Source of the DNA: a virus
Length of the DNA: 64,000 nucleotides
Strand: one strand, 5' to 3'
Virus record (IMG/VR): IMGVR_UViG_3300047325_000072
Location: 1 to 64,000 of that record
Position 1 is the first letter of the stretch. Every line of letters starts with the position of its first letter. Made by a program: the position numbers and the translations under genes. This document shows positions 32,693-40,806 of the stretch, piece by piece. The notes beneath the pieces were generated by a model. The model searched no databases and was not told where the DNA came from. It worked only from the letters and a program-made list of their open reading frames with translations.

Positions 32693-32782
32693 ATGAACTA
32701 TCATGAAGCTTTCGCCCTCCAAAGCGCCATGAATAACGTGGCGACATTGGCCTATAATCTCGACTCGCGGAAATTGGCATGA
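32693..32782 (+). CDS. Tiny protein (29 aa)
   Basis: A 29-residue frame (NYHEAFALQSAMNNVATLAY, then NLDSRKLA) has a strong ribosome site AAGGAGATAAAACACG and ends in ATGA overlap with the next gene. Those two features make it more likely real than chance, although it is too short to classify. Confidence 0.55.
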   Translation: MNYHEAFALQSAMNNVATLAYNLDSRKLA

Positions 32783-33126
32783 AAACCGTTGTTGATTGGG
32801 GCAGCAAGCCGGAGCCGTGGCGCTCGATCGGCCCCGAGTTCAAGGCCGAGGTCGAGGCGATCGCATCGACGGAAGAGTGGGTTCCTGCACTGCGTCGGAG
32901 GATTGCAGCCGCTGGTCTAACCCTGAGCCAAGCTGCGGAAATTGCCGGCATAAGCCAGCCCAGCCTATCTCAGCTGCCCGAGCGAAAGGTGCCCCCGCGC
33001 TGGGACATGCGCCGCGCCGGCACTGCCAATGACGGCCGCCACACGGTCTATGTTATTACCGAAGCCGGCAAACTCGCTCTTTCAAAGGTGCACGAGTATT
33101 TCGAGGAACAAGGGAAAATCCGATGA
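32779..33126 (+). CDS. HTH-like small DNA-binding protein (115 aa)
   Basis: The middle segment LTLSQAAEIAGISQPSLSQL has the spacing of a helix-turn-helix. A beta-hairpin end (GRHTVYVITEAGKLALSKVH) is reminiscent of a wing. Coupled to both neighbours by ATGA. Possible regulator of the adjacent genes. Confidence 0.5.
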   Translation: MKTVVDWGSKPEPWRSIGPEFKAEVEAIASTEEWVPALRRRIAAAGLTLSQAAEIAGISQPSLSQLPERKVPPRWDMRRAGTANDGRHTVYVITEAGKLALSKVHEYFEEQGKIR

Positions 33127-34025
33127 AAAACTACCTGCTTACCACTGTTGGCGTGCTTGCGCTTCTGATGCCTCTTGAAATGAAAGCTGAATCAAGAGGC
33201 GGCGGTCCGGAGGTCTCTAAACCGATCATCCGGCTTTGCACCGGCCCTGACGGAGGCAACTACCAGCTTGCCGCCCAGGAAGTGACGAAATGGCTGCGGG
33301 ACCGACTCGACGTACGCCTTGTCGAGACGAAAGGCTCCGTCGAAAACCTGGATCGGCTAGGCGCCAAAGAGTGCGATGTGGCCCCGGTGCAGGATGACGC
33401 TTTCCGGGTTTACAAGGTCAAGTATGCGCGCAGCGCGGGCGATCTGGAGCGGGCCGGGCCGTTATATCGCGAGTATGCCCACCTTGTTTGCAACCGCGCA
33501 TCGGGGGTTAGCCGCGTTACCGACCTAATGAGCAAGAGCCACGGCGTCGCTATCGGCCCCAACGGCTCCGGCTCCTCGGTCACTTGGGATAGCTGGGTTT
33601 TGGCGGACAAAAGATATGCGGAGGCGCCCACCTTTCCGCTTGCAGGGCAGCGGGCTTTGGAAAAGGTCCGGCTGGGCACCGAGGTACAGTGCATGATCTT
33701 TACCGCTGCCCTGAACTCTTCCTTTGTGCGGGGCTTCGTCAACGCGGCTGGCGCAGAGGTCCACCTAGTGCGGGCTAACGACGGCGATTTCGATAATGCC
33801 AAGGACGAAAAGGGCAAGCCGATCTATCAATATGTCGATATTCCCGGCGGCACCTATCCCAAGATACAAGACGGCGCATTCAGTTCGTCGGTCCGCACCG
33901 TTGCCGTGCAAGCCGTTTGGGTTGCGCGCACCGAGTGGATCGAGGCCAATGAGCGCCCCTACAACTGGTTTCTGGAGGCGAAAACGCGGGCCGAGCCAGC
34001 CATTCGCAAGATTGTTGATCAATGA
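33123..34025 (+). CDS. TAXI-type periplasmic solute-binding protein
   Basis: The 300-aa protein has a signal peptide (NYLLTTVGVLALLMPLEMKA), then RLCTGPDGGNYQLAAQEVTK, the hallmark of TAXI-family TRAP solute receptors, followed by a two-lobed layout (KSHGVAIGPNGSGSSVTWDS, VQAVWVARTEWIEA). Bacterial members capture small organic acids or amino acids for TRAP permeases; no permease gene is present here except the small membrane protein downstream. Its role in a phage is unknown. Confidence 0.75.
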   Translation: MKNYLLTTVGVLALLMPLEMKAESRGGGPEVSKPIIRLCTGPDGGNYQLAAQEVTKWLRDRLDVRLVETKGSVENLDRLGAKECDVAPVQDDAFRVYKVKYARSAGDLERAGPLYREYAHLVCNRASGVSRVTDLMSKSHGVAIGPNGSGSSVTWDSWVLADKRYAEAPTFPLAGQRALEKVRLGTEVQCMIFTAALNSSFVRGFVNAAGAEVHLVRANDGDFDNAKDEKGKPIYQYVDIPGGTYPKIQDGAFSSSVRTVAVQAVWVARTEWIEANERPYNWFLEAKTRAEPAIRKIVDQ

Positions 34026-34300
34026 GCCGTCTTTACGCTTACCTGGGAAGGTGGCGGCGAGGCTCAACCTTCCTGCTGCTGGTATCGTTAGTGGGCTTCG
34101 CGGTGCTTATGCACCCGAGCCTTACCGGATTTTTGCTTATCGTGGCAAATGGAGGGTTTTTATTCGTCATCCGAGAGGTTGCGCGGGCGGAGGGCGCGGC
34201 CGGCTTTACGGGTCCGTGGACGTTGCTCATCGCGCTCGGGGTTATCGTCGCATGCGGCTTTGCAGTTATGTCTATCCCTTGGGTCGGGGTTTACCGATGA
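34022..34300 (+). CDS. Small integral membrane protein (92 aa)
   Basis: ATGA-coupled to the TAXI protein. Three hydrophobic helices are visible (TFLLLVSLVGFAVLMHPSL, GFLLIVANGGFLFVIRE, WTLLIALGVIVACGFAVM). It may anchor or partner the binding protein at the inner membrane. It is too small to be a TRAP permease. Confidence 0.6.
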   Translation: MSRLYAYLGRWRRGSTFLLLVSLVGFAVLMHPSLTGFLLIVANGGFLFVIREVARAEGAAGFTGPWTLLIALGVIVACGFAVMSIPWVGVYR

Positions 34301-34315
34301 TTCGACGATATTTGT

Positions 34316-34522
34316 TTGCGCTGTACCGGCTGCAAATTGGTTAAGACGCCGCGGATCGGGCAGCTGGCCCCCGGTCGCGAAACGCACCGCGAGGGGATCG
34401 CCCGCAACGGGCAATCTTTGCGCGTTGCCCAACATGAACGAAGCTGGCAGTTGACGCTCAAAGGCGTATCGGGCGTGATCCATGCTTCCCGGAGTGATTG
34501 TACCCGGAGAACGGGACGATGA
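34316..34522 (+). CDS. Doubtful small frame (68 aa)
   Basis: A TTG-started frame with CTGCK and a basic body (RIGQLAPGRETHREGIARNG). It overlaps the next small frame and has no clear ribosome site. It is listed because it is the only long frame at the end of the + block. Confidence 0.25.
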   Translation: MRCTGCKLVKTPRIGQLAPGRETHREGIARNGQSLRVAQHERSWQLTLKGVSGVIHASRSDCTRRTGR

Positions 34523-34592
34523 TGGTTGGCTTCACGCCGACGTGATGTTTCGTGACGGCATGGCCGGATCGTCGCACAAGAGGCGAGGCTGA
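34482..34592 (+). CDS. Small protein (36 aa), end of + block
   Basis: ATG 34482 encodes LPGVIVPGERDDDGWLHADV, then MFRDGMAGSSHKRRG. The acidic-Gly-Trp centre looks like a conserved small phage protein, but ribosome-site support is weak. It ends about 120 bases before the convergent - block. Confidence 0.35.
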   Translation: MLPGVIVPGERDDDGWLHADVMFRDGMAGSSHKRRG

Positions 34593-34682
34593 TCCAAAAT
34601 GAGGTTGCGCCACGCCCAGACCCGGTAGCACTCGCGAAATCGAATCAATGACTTAACACCGCATAGCCCTTTGATCTCAACA

Positions 34683-34696
34683 CCCGGCTCGCCGGG
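34683..34696 (+). terminator. Short GC hairpin between convergent gene blocks
   Basis: CCCGG-CTCG-CCGGG forms a 5-bp stem in the gap where the two strands' transcription meets. No U tract follows on the + strand. Function as a bidirectional terminator is possible but weakly supported. Confidence 0.25.
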
Positions 34697-34714
34697 ACAA
34701 AAGCGAGAGGCTGC

Positions 34715-35479
34715 TCAAAAACCAATAACCCAAAAGTCAGAGGCTAGATCGGCGCGCAACACGTACTCAAAGGGCATTAGAAAATATCCCTTCAAACCCC
34801 AACCGGCTCCCCAGGAGTTCCGTATCAGAAAATTGCGCTCAGCAAGGTCATATCCGACGATAAGGACCGCGTGGCCGCCCAGAGGGGCATCGCCGGGCGC
34901 CGGTAGCGGAACGCGGCCTGTGCGCGCGACTTCCGGAGAGTCGAAAGCAGGGTAGACTGTAAAGCCAAAAATCACCGGGTCGCCAGCAGCAAGCGCGCCG
35001 CATATTTGTTGGGTTGCTTGCTGAACCGCGGAGTAGGTTATAACTCGGTCGCGCACCGCTGCCGTGTAGCAAGCCGGCGCGGGCTTCACGCTCCAGCTTT
35101 TGGGGTCGTAGGGCCAGCCGTCGGGGCCGTCCTCGTAGCAAGCGCCCACTGAGGCCGCAAACTTTATGCCGTCCCGGAGATAGCCGCCTGCGTCGCTTGA
35201 AACGGTGCCCTCCATCTCGCGCTCGCCATAATAGATCATGAGCCGAGAGGGCACGCGATCAGAGTCCGACAAATTGTGCCGCATCCTCTCATATTGCAGC
35301 GCCCCGGCAATCGCATTGCCGGTGCAAGAGCCGATGTAGCCTTGATCGTAGATCGGCGGCATTACTTTTCGCAGATCTACTAACGAGGGCAGCGCGGCCT
35401 GCATAGCGCGAGGCGCGGCATAAGCCTGGTCGCGATGATCCGGGAGTTGCGGGCGCCAGCCCAGGCCGCGTGTTGTCAC
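34715..35479 (-). CDS. Papain-like (C1) cysteine peptidase
   Basis: The 254-aa protein starts at GTG 35479, abutting the preceding gene's stop. It has the C1 catalytic set: DQGYIGSCTGNAIAGAL (Cys), GGHAVLIVGYD (His) and IRNSWGAGWGLKGYF (Asn). No signal peptide is visible and the pro-region is short. It is the last gene of the late operon, next to lysis genes. Papain-like proteases are unusual in phages; it may cleave host or virion proteins late in infection. Confidence 0.85.
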   Translation of the reverse strand: MTTRGLGWRPQLPDHRDQAYAAPRAMQAALPSLVDLRKVMPPIYDQGYIGSCTGNAIAGALQYERMRHNLSDSDRVPSRLMIYYGEREMEGTVSSDAGGYLRDGIKFAASVGACYEDGPDGWPYDPKSWSVKPAPACYTAAVRDRVITYSAVQQATQQICGALAAGDPVIFGFTVYPAFDSPEVARTGRVPLPAPGDAPLGGHAVLIVGYDLAERNFLIRNSWGAGWGLKGYFLMPFEYVLRADLASDFWVIGF

Positions 35480-35971
35480 CTAAATCTTTCCCGCGATAAC
35501 ATCGAGCAGGATGACCCGAGCTACGTCCGGGGGCATCCCCGACGCGGCGGCAGGGATAAGGATGCCGACCGCCGCCTCGATAACCGGCAACAGAGCCGAC
35601 GCGGCCTCTAGTGCTAGAGAGACGCCCGAGGGGAGAATCCCGGTAGAGGAGGCTAATGCCCCGACCGCGGCATTCACAACCCCCTCTAGGAGCTTGACGG
35701 TCGGCTGCGCCGCATTAGCCGACGCGGCCGACACGATTTGCGCTGCCAGCGTAGCCGCCTGCGCCGCATAGTTGCTGTACCTTTCGATAGTTGCTGCCGA
35801 TAGGCCGGCGAATGAGCCGAGCGTTCCGACGAGGGAAGTCAACGCTTGGGCTAAGAGTTGCGAATCCTGTGCATACTGCGGCAATACTTGCGGAAGCGGT
35901 GTTGAGCAAGCCGCAAGAGCGCCTGCAATAGCTGATGACATCAACAATTGACGCCGCGAAAGGACATTCAT
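35480..35971 (-). CDS. Phage lipoprotein with twin-Arg signal
   Basis: The N-terminus MNVLSRRQLLMSSAIAGALA followed by ACST has both an RR motif and a lipobox (LAAC), so it is probably exported and lipid-anchored. The rest is a low-complexity Ala/Ser/Leu/Val chain, helical and hydrophobic. In the lysis region it could help outer-membrane disruption, but it is not a recognisable Rz1. Confidence 0.65.
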   Translation of the reverse strand: MNVLSRRQLLMSSAIAGALAACSTPLPQVLPQYAQDSQLLAQALTSLVGTLGSFAGLSAATIERYSNYAAQAATLAAQIVSAASANAAQPTVKLLEGVVNAAVGALASSTGILPSGVSLALEAASALLPVIEAAVGILIPAAASGMPPDVARVILLDVIAGKI

Positions 35972-35975
35972 GGCT

Positions 35976-36245
35976 TCAAGCTACCTTCAAGGGGCGCCCG
36001 GCATTGGCCGAAGCGACGGAGTTGGCGTGATCAGCATGGGCGGCCTGAAACTTTTGGTAAAAGGATAGGATCACGGAGCCTAAGACCGAAAGTCCTCCGG
36101 CCACACCCCAAAGGACGCTAGCATCGGAAAGCGCCGAAACCGAAACGCCAAAAGTCCCGAGGATGGTTAGAAGGGCGCGTAGAGCCGTGTAAACAAGGGT
36201 TTGGATTGAAACGTCCGGCGTGGACGGCACGGGTAGATCGGGCAT
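35976..36245 (-). CDS. Putative holin (Pam3 gp28-like)
   Basis: The 89-aa protein has two transmembrane helices (ALLTILGTFGVSVSAL region and LWGVAGGLSVLGSVILSFYQ) and a polar C-terminus with His/Lys/Asp. Size, topology and place beside endolysin and spanin-like genes fit a class II holin. It resembles the holin family named after cyanophage Pam3 gp28. Confidence 0.7.
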   Translation of the reverse strand: MPDLPVPSTPDVSIQTLVYTALRALLTILGTFGVSVSALSDASVLWGVAGGLSVLGSVILSFYQKFQAAHADHANSVASANAGRPLKVA

Positions 36246-36548
36246 TTATGGTTTCTCCTCCGGCGCCGGCAGGAAACATCCCGGCTTGTCCCCGCATTTC
36301 ACGGCGTAGTCCTCCAGGTCCTTCACGCGCTTTTCACGCTCGGCGAGGCGGGCGTTCTTCATCTGCACGTCCTGCAACAGCGCTGACAGCTTTGCCATCA
36401 ACGTATCGCGCGTGCTCGAATGCGCCTCCCAGGCGGCCCCCACGTCGTCGGCCGGGCTGCGCTGCGGGGGCTGCTGTGCGTGCGCAGCACTTGCCGCGCC
36501 GAACAACGCCAGCCCTGCAAAGATGTATCTCCAACGCGTCTCGTTCAT
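36246..36548 (-). CDS. Spanin-like exported coiled-coil protein (100 aa)
   Basis: A signal peptide or anchor (YIFAGLALFGAASAAHAQ) is followed by a periplasmic coiled coil (LMAKLSALLQDVQMKNARLA, EREKRVKDLEDYA) and a short C-terminus with two Cys. That is the layout of an inner-membrane or secreted spanin subunit. No Rz1-like lipoprotein is embedded in another frame; the lipoprotein at 35480 could be its partner. Confidence 0.5.
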   Translation of the reverse strand: MNETRWRYIFAGLALFGAASAAHAQQPPQRSPADDVGAAWEAHSSTRDTLMAKLSALLQDVQMKNARLAEREKRVKDLEDYAVKCGDKPGCFLPAPEEKP

Positions 36549-36559
36549 CTTCCCCTCTC

Positions 36560-39500
36560 TCAGCAGCTAGTGACTATTCCAAGAAAAGTAGTAAAGCCTG
36601 ATGTGGGAGACCCCGAGCATGATACCCCAGCTATGCCGTTTATAGTAAGGGGCTGCGCCCCTCCGGAGTCAATTTGAAACGCAAGCGGCCCGGTGGAAAC
36701 ATCTATTTCCAATCCAGCGGTAATGCCCGATGAGCTGGTAATGTGATTTTTTAGGCTGAGATCATCAACATACAGTTTAAGATACCTAGTCGATCCTCCC
36801 GACGTTCCAAGTGTAAGCTGAGAGAAGACCCCGGATCCACCACCACTATTTATGATTGATACCTGTTCATTCCCGCCGCTTTGCGTGAAATTGAACTGCG
36901 ACGCACTGCCCCCCGAAGATACAAAGTTCAGTGGACCAGCGACCGCGCCTATGTTAAGCGACGTATTTGCCGATCCCGAATTTAGGTATACTCCGGCCGC
37001 ATCAAGCACCGCTAGATCGAAATAAGAATTAGCGGTTCCTGTAACGCCGAGAATGTCAACTTTTGAAGACGTGGTTGCATTAGAAACCTCCAATCGAGTT
37101 TGGGTGTTGGTGCTGGAGGGCTGAGCGAAGACGAATTGCGGGTACATTTGCTGCACCCCGAACGTTGCCGCTGGCGAACCCCCGGAGGTAAGCGTAGGCG
37201 AGTTGCCGAAACTTATCAGCGATGAGGCCGTCACTCCCGATGCAAGCGTTGAGCCGGTAAGAGTACCAGCCGCAGCGGGCGGGGTGCAACTCCCGCCTAG
37301 AGAGCAAGAAGTTCCGTTTATCGTGATCGAGCCGCTTGCCGCAGACGCACTACCTGCGTAGCACGTCCAGGGACCAGTCGAGGACACGCCATTCGACCAC
37401 TGAGCCTGTATCCCGTTACCGGGCGTCAGCGTAGACGGGCACGACACGAAGGGCCATGGAGGATCGCCCGAGGCCGGCGTCAGTGTTAGCGAGCTAATGG
37501 TAACATCGGACTGGATTATCGCGTTTTGCCCCTCGCTAGCCTGCGGCATGGCAATCGAACAAGATGCGATCGTACCGGAGCCGTGAATAAATAAATAGGA
37601 GGTCGGGCCAAACTTTTGCATCGTCAGGCCGCCGCTGCACCCTGTCGTGCCGTTTACCGAAATTAGATACCCGCCGGGATAGTTTAGGGTAGAAGCTTTA
37701 AAGTTACCTGCGTCCCAATTTGTGATCGCTCCGGTGTTGTTTGATCCGAACGTCTCGATCGGAGACGCAAGGGTCAACACGTTTCCAGTACCAACGTAAA
37801 CCGCGGGGGATGCGGATACAATGCTGTCCTGACTATAATTCACAATCTGTGTTGTACCAACAAACAAACTCGCCCCTGCATTGTCGGCTAGATAAAGGGC
37901 CGATCCACCCGTCGCCAGCGTACGCAGGTTGCTGATCATAATCGACGCGACACCGTCCGTGCGGACGGCCTGCGAACCAAGTATTTGTTCGCCGGCAAGA
38001 TAGGCGTTACCGATTTGGATAAAACTCCCTCCTGCATTCGATCGAGAGTGAATACCGTAAAGGCACTCGTCGCAACCATAATTCGCGAACGATAATCCTG
38101 TTGCGCTTCCGTTCACGGAAGATGTGAGATCAATACCGGCATAATACCCGAAATTGTAGAACGTAGTTGCCCCGAGTCCATCCATGCGCTCCGCGGTAAA
38201 CGGCGTCCCGTTGCTAACCTGCCAACTTTGCACCGCTGAATTACTTGACCAAACCGGCCAAAAGATCATGCTTCCGTCGAGGCGTGTAGAATCCTCTTGA
38301 TTATCAATAGTAACGAAATTCTTGAAAGGCTGACCGAATATCTGCCCGGTAAAGGATAACCTGCCGCCGAAACCTACAGCTTCCATGAACTGATAAGAAT
38401 TATAAACATAAACGTCGCCGAAGATAATGCGACCGGTAGTGTTATTGACGCTGAAGGTCGGCTGATAAACAGTCGGCGCCCAAAATGAAAGATAGAGCGT
38501 CCCGGAGCCTAGAGAATTGCAACTTGACGGAGAGCCGAGCGTCGGGCCGGGGCACTGAATATGAATCTGTGTCCCGCTATCGATCGACGCGATTGTCGCT
38601 CCCGTCTGCACTTGGGTGTAGCTCGGCACCTGCGCAGACATCGCAGTTGAACCTATCGTGCCAAGATTAGCAGAAAGGGTGAATACCGTAGGACCGCCGC
38701 CCGTAATGGACACGCCGGCCGACACACCGGGGATAACGAGAAATTGGCGCTCTAGGATTGTTCCGGTAACGCCGCTGACCGTGAGAGTGGTTGTTGAAAT
38801 AGACCCCGTAAACGTTGCCGTCGTCGCGCCGCTTGTTGACATCGACTCGGACGAGATCGTACCGAGATTCGCGTTAAGGGTCCAAGTCGATCCGCTCCCG
38901 GAAAGAATATAGGTGTTGCCGACACCCGCGCCGACGAGTTGTTGCCCGACCAGGATCGTGCCCGCAACGCCGCTGACCGTAAGCGTCGTTCCAGATACGG
39001 AACCCGTGAAACTGGCCGCAGTAGTGCCCCCGACGCCCATCCCGACGGCAAGGTTGGCGGTTGAGGAAAGTCCCGAAATGATTGCCGAGCCGGCTGTCGT
39101 AGTCCCGAACTGATCGTTTGCGGTCGGCGAAGAATGATCTTCACACATGCTAAAATTAAAGAAACCGCCCGTACCCTCCAAAGAGCTACCAGTTATGGTT
39201 ATAGGTTTGAAACCTGTGCTCGCCGACTTGCGATGATACCAAGTACCGTGCACCTGGGAAGCAGGACTAGGGCAAGCAGCACCTTGATTATATTCATTGC
39301 CGCCAGTACCTACAAACTTCGGGAGATAAGTGTTCAGCGTATTAGCCGATGCCAGCAGATAAACACCATCGGGTTGAGAAACGAGCGGCACACCGGAGGT
39401 CGCGGCAGCAAGAATATACGGCACATAATCGGTAGTGTCGTCCGGCGTATAGCCGAATTCCCGAATATCGAAGCCTCCCGGAGCATAAACTGCATTAAAG

Positions 39501-40213
39501 CAGCCGCCCCCGGACCCCGGTATTTGCGTCGCGCCGTCACCCGGTGCGTTTATCGCGCCCGATGAAACGTTTTGAGAAATATTAACGGTCCAAGTGTTCC
39601 CGCTACCCGAAAGAATAACAGTGCCCGGTGTTACGCCTGCACTGGAGATTACAAGACCGGGACGCACAACCCCAGATGCAAGCGTGCCGATAGTTAGAGT
39701 TGTGCCGGCAATAGAACTCCCGGTCGAGGTAAAAGTGGTTAAAGAGCATGTTGTGCCCGAAGCATTGTATTGCTGACAAGGGGCATCGCCACCGTTGGCC
39801 GCGAGGTAGCCGCAACGCTCTACTACGGTGCGTGCTGCCACAGTAGCAAGAGCCATCGCCTGATTATTTACAAACGGACCCGCCGCGGCCGTACCGCCAA
39901 GATTGGCAAGAGCGATCGCAGGGTTGTCAACGTCACTTAGGTTTCGGGCCGGGTTAAGCGGAATATAGCCTAGCGCTGCGACAATCTGATTAAAAGTCAG
40001 ATTAAGTAAACCGACAATAGTCGGATTGCACAACGTGCCGTTGTTAGCGTCAACCTTAACGGCAAAATATTGTTTCCAAACGCTGGCGATCGATCCGAAA
40101 ACGCTCCCAGAGGGGTTTGGGAAAGCGGGAGACGATTGAGTGGCGCATTGTGCAAATGCCGGGCTTGCACCCGCAAGCAGCCATATTGCCAGAGCGAAGA
40201 ATGTCTTTCTCAT
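36560..40213 (-). CDS. Tailspike/tail fibre with N-terminal signal peptide
   Basis: The 1217-aa protein starts at ATG 40213 (ATGA overlap with the endolysin). Its first residues, RKTFFALAIWLLAGASPAFA, form a textbook Sec signal peptide, odd for a virion protein. IREFGYTPDDTTDYVPYILA resembles the start of pectate-lyase-type beta-helix tailspikes. Three copies of a beta-rich domain (GSxxxTTLTVSGVxGTI) lie at about 39545-39735, 38820-39010 and 38635-38815. Likely role: receptor recognition or capsule depolymerisation. Confidence 0.7.
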   Translation of the reverse strand: MRKTFFALAIWLLAGASPAFAQCATQSSPAFPNPSGSVFGSIASVWKQYFAVKVDANNGTLCNPTIVGLLNLTFNQIVAALGYIPLNPARNLSDVDNPAIALANLGGTAAAGPFVNNQAMALATVAARTVVERCGYLAANGGDAPCQQYNASGTTCSLTTFTSTGSSIAGTTLTIGTLASGVVRPGLVISSAGVTPGTVILSGSGNTWTVNISQNVSSGAINAPGDGATQIPGSGGGCFNAVYAPGGFDIREFGYTPDDTTDYVPYILAAATSGVPLVSQPDGVYLLASANTLNTYLPKFVGTGGNEYNQGAACPSPASQVHGTWYHRKSASTGFKPITITGSSLEGTGGFFNFSMCEDHSSPTANDQFGTTTAGSAIISGLSSTANLAVGMGVGGTTAASFTGSVSGTTLTVSGVAGTILVGQQLVGAGVGNTYILSGSGSTWTLNANLGTISSESMSTSGATTATFTGSISTTTLTVSGVTGTILERQFLVIPGVSAGVSITGGGPTVFTLSANLGTIGSTAMSAQVPSYTQVQTGATIASIDSGTQIHIQCPGPTLGSPSSCNSLGSGTLYLSFWAPTVYQPTFSVNNTTGRIIFGDVYVYNSYQFMEAVGFGGRLSFTGQIFGQPFKNFVTIDNQEDSTRLDGSMIFWPVWSSNSAVQSWQVSNGTPFTAERMDGLGATTFYNFGYYAGIDLTSSVNGSATGLSFANYGCDECLYGIHSRSNAGGSFIQIGNAYLAGEQILGSQAVRTDGVASIMISNLRTLATGGSALYLADNAGASLFVGTTQIVNYSQDSIVSASPAVYVGTGNVLTLASPIETFGSNNTGAITNWDAGNFKASTLNYPGGYLISVNGTTGCSGGLTMQKFGPTSYLFIHGSGTIASCSIAMPQASEGQNAIIQSDVTISSLTLTPASGDPPWPFVSCPSTLTPGNGIQAQWSNGVSSTGPWTCYAGSASAASGSITINGTSCSLGGSCTPPAAAGTLTGSTLASGVTASSLISFGNSPTLTSGGSPAATFGVQQMYPQFVFAQPSSTNTQTRLEVSNATTSSKVDILGVTGTANSYFDLAVLDAAGVYLNSGSANTSLNIGAVAGPLNFVSSGGSASQFNFTQSGGNEQVSIINSGGGSGVFSQLTLGTSGGSTRYLKLYVDDLSLKNHITSSSGITAGLEIDVSTGPLAFQIDSGGAQPLTINGIAGVSCSGSPTSGFTTFLGIVTSC

Positions 40214-40806
40214 GCCGTAGTAGCTCTCTTTTGATAGGCCGCTTCTAGCTTGCCGTCGTAATCGTTGTCCCGGTAGCCTGCGCCATTGTAGCGGAGCGCG
40301 AAACGCGCCCACTGATGCGTGCGGAGATAAGTGTCGAGAGCGTTGGCCCGGCAAAACGCGACGAAAGCGGCAAGGTGCGCTTCTTCACTCTTGACGAAAG
40401 CTGAAACCATATCTTGCGGAGTAGCAAAGCCACAGACAGCGTGGTTCAGCCCCAATACTTGGAACATCCCCCAGCTTGCCGCTTCTAGCGCGGCCGTCTC
40501 GTCGAGCTTCATTGCCTCCGAGAGACGATCGTACTGATGCGCGCCCGGCGCGCCGTAGAGAGATCGGTTCCAAATCGGAGATGAAATATTGGGATTAGAT
40601 TTGTCCCATTTATGGGCCGTAAGCCGTCCGAAAACCTGTGCCTCGTAAAGGATCTTGGGGCGCTTGTCCGGTAGAAATCCGCCCCCCGCAGCCTCAACGT
40701 CGCATACAGCCCAAACAGCGGCCGGCTCGCATCGCAGCGCATGGGCCGCGGCGCTCACAGCGGCAGGAGTTAATCGAATTGCATCGCCAACGAAATTGAT
40801 TGTCAA
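40210..40806 (-). CDS. Endolysin, N-acetylmuramidase (DUF3380-type)
   Basis: TTG 40806 overlaps the preceding stop. The 198-aa protein has AVCDVEAAGGGFLPDKRPKI (catalytic Glu), LYEAQVFGRLT, EAASWGMFQVLGLNHAVCGF and RYNGAGYRDNDYDGKLEAAY, all typical of N-acetylmuramidase-family phage endolysins that cut peptidoglycan. No signal peptide, so release needs the holin. Confidence 0.9.
   Translation of the reverse strand: MTINFVGDAIRLTPAAVSAAAHALRCEPAAVWAVCDVEAAGGGFLPDKRPKILYEAQVFGRLTAHKWDKSNPNISSPIWNRSLYGAPGAHQYDRLSEAMKLDETAALEAASWGMFQVLGLNHAVCGFATPQDMVSAFVKSEEAHLAAFVAFCRANALDTYLRTHQWARFALRYNGAGYRDNDYDGKLEAAYQKRATTA

Noticed and set aside
34345-34714. Origin, attachment site or tRNA in the gap between the convergent blocks
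   Set aside because: No cloverleaf, iteron or long inverted repeat is visible; only a 5-bp GC hairpin.
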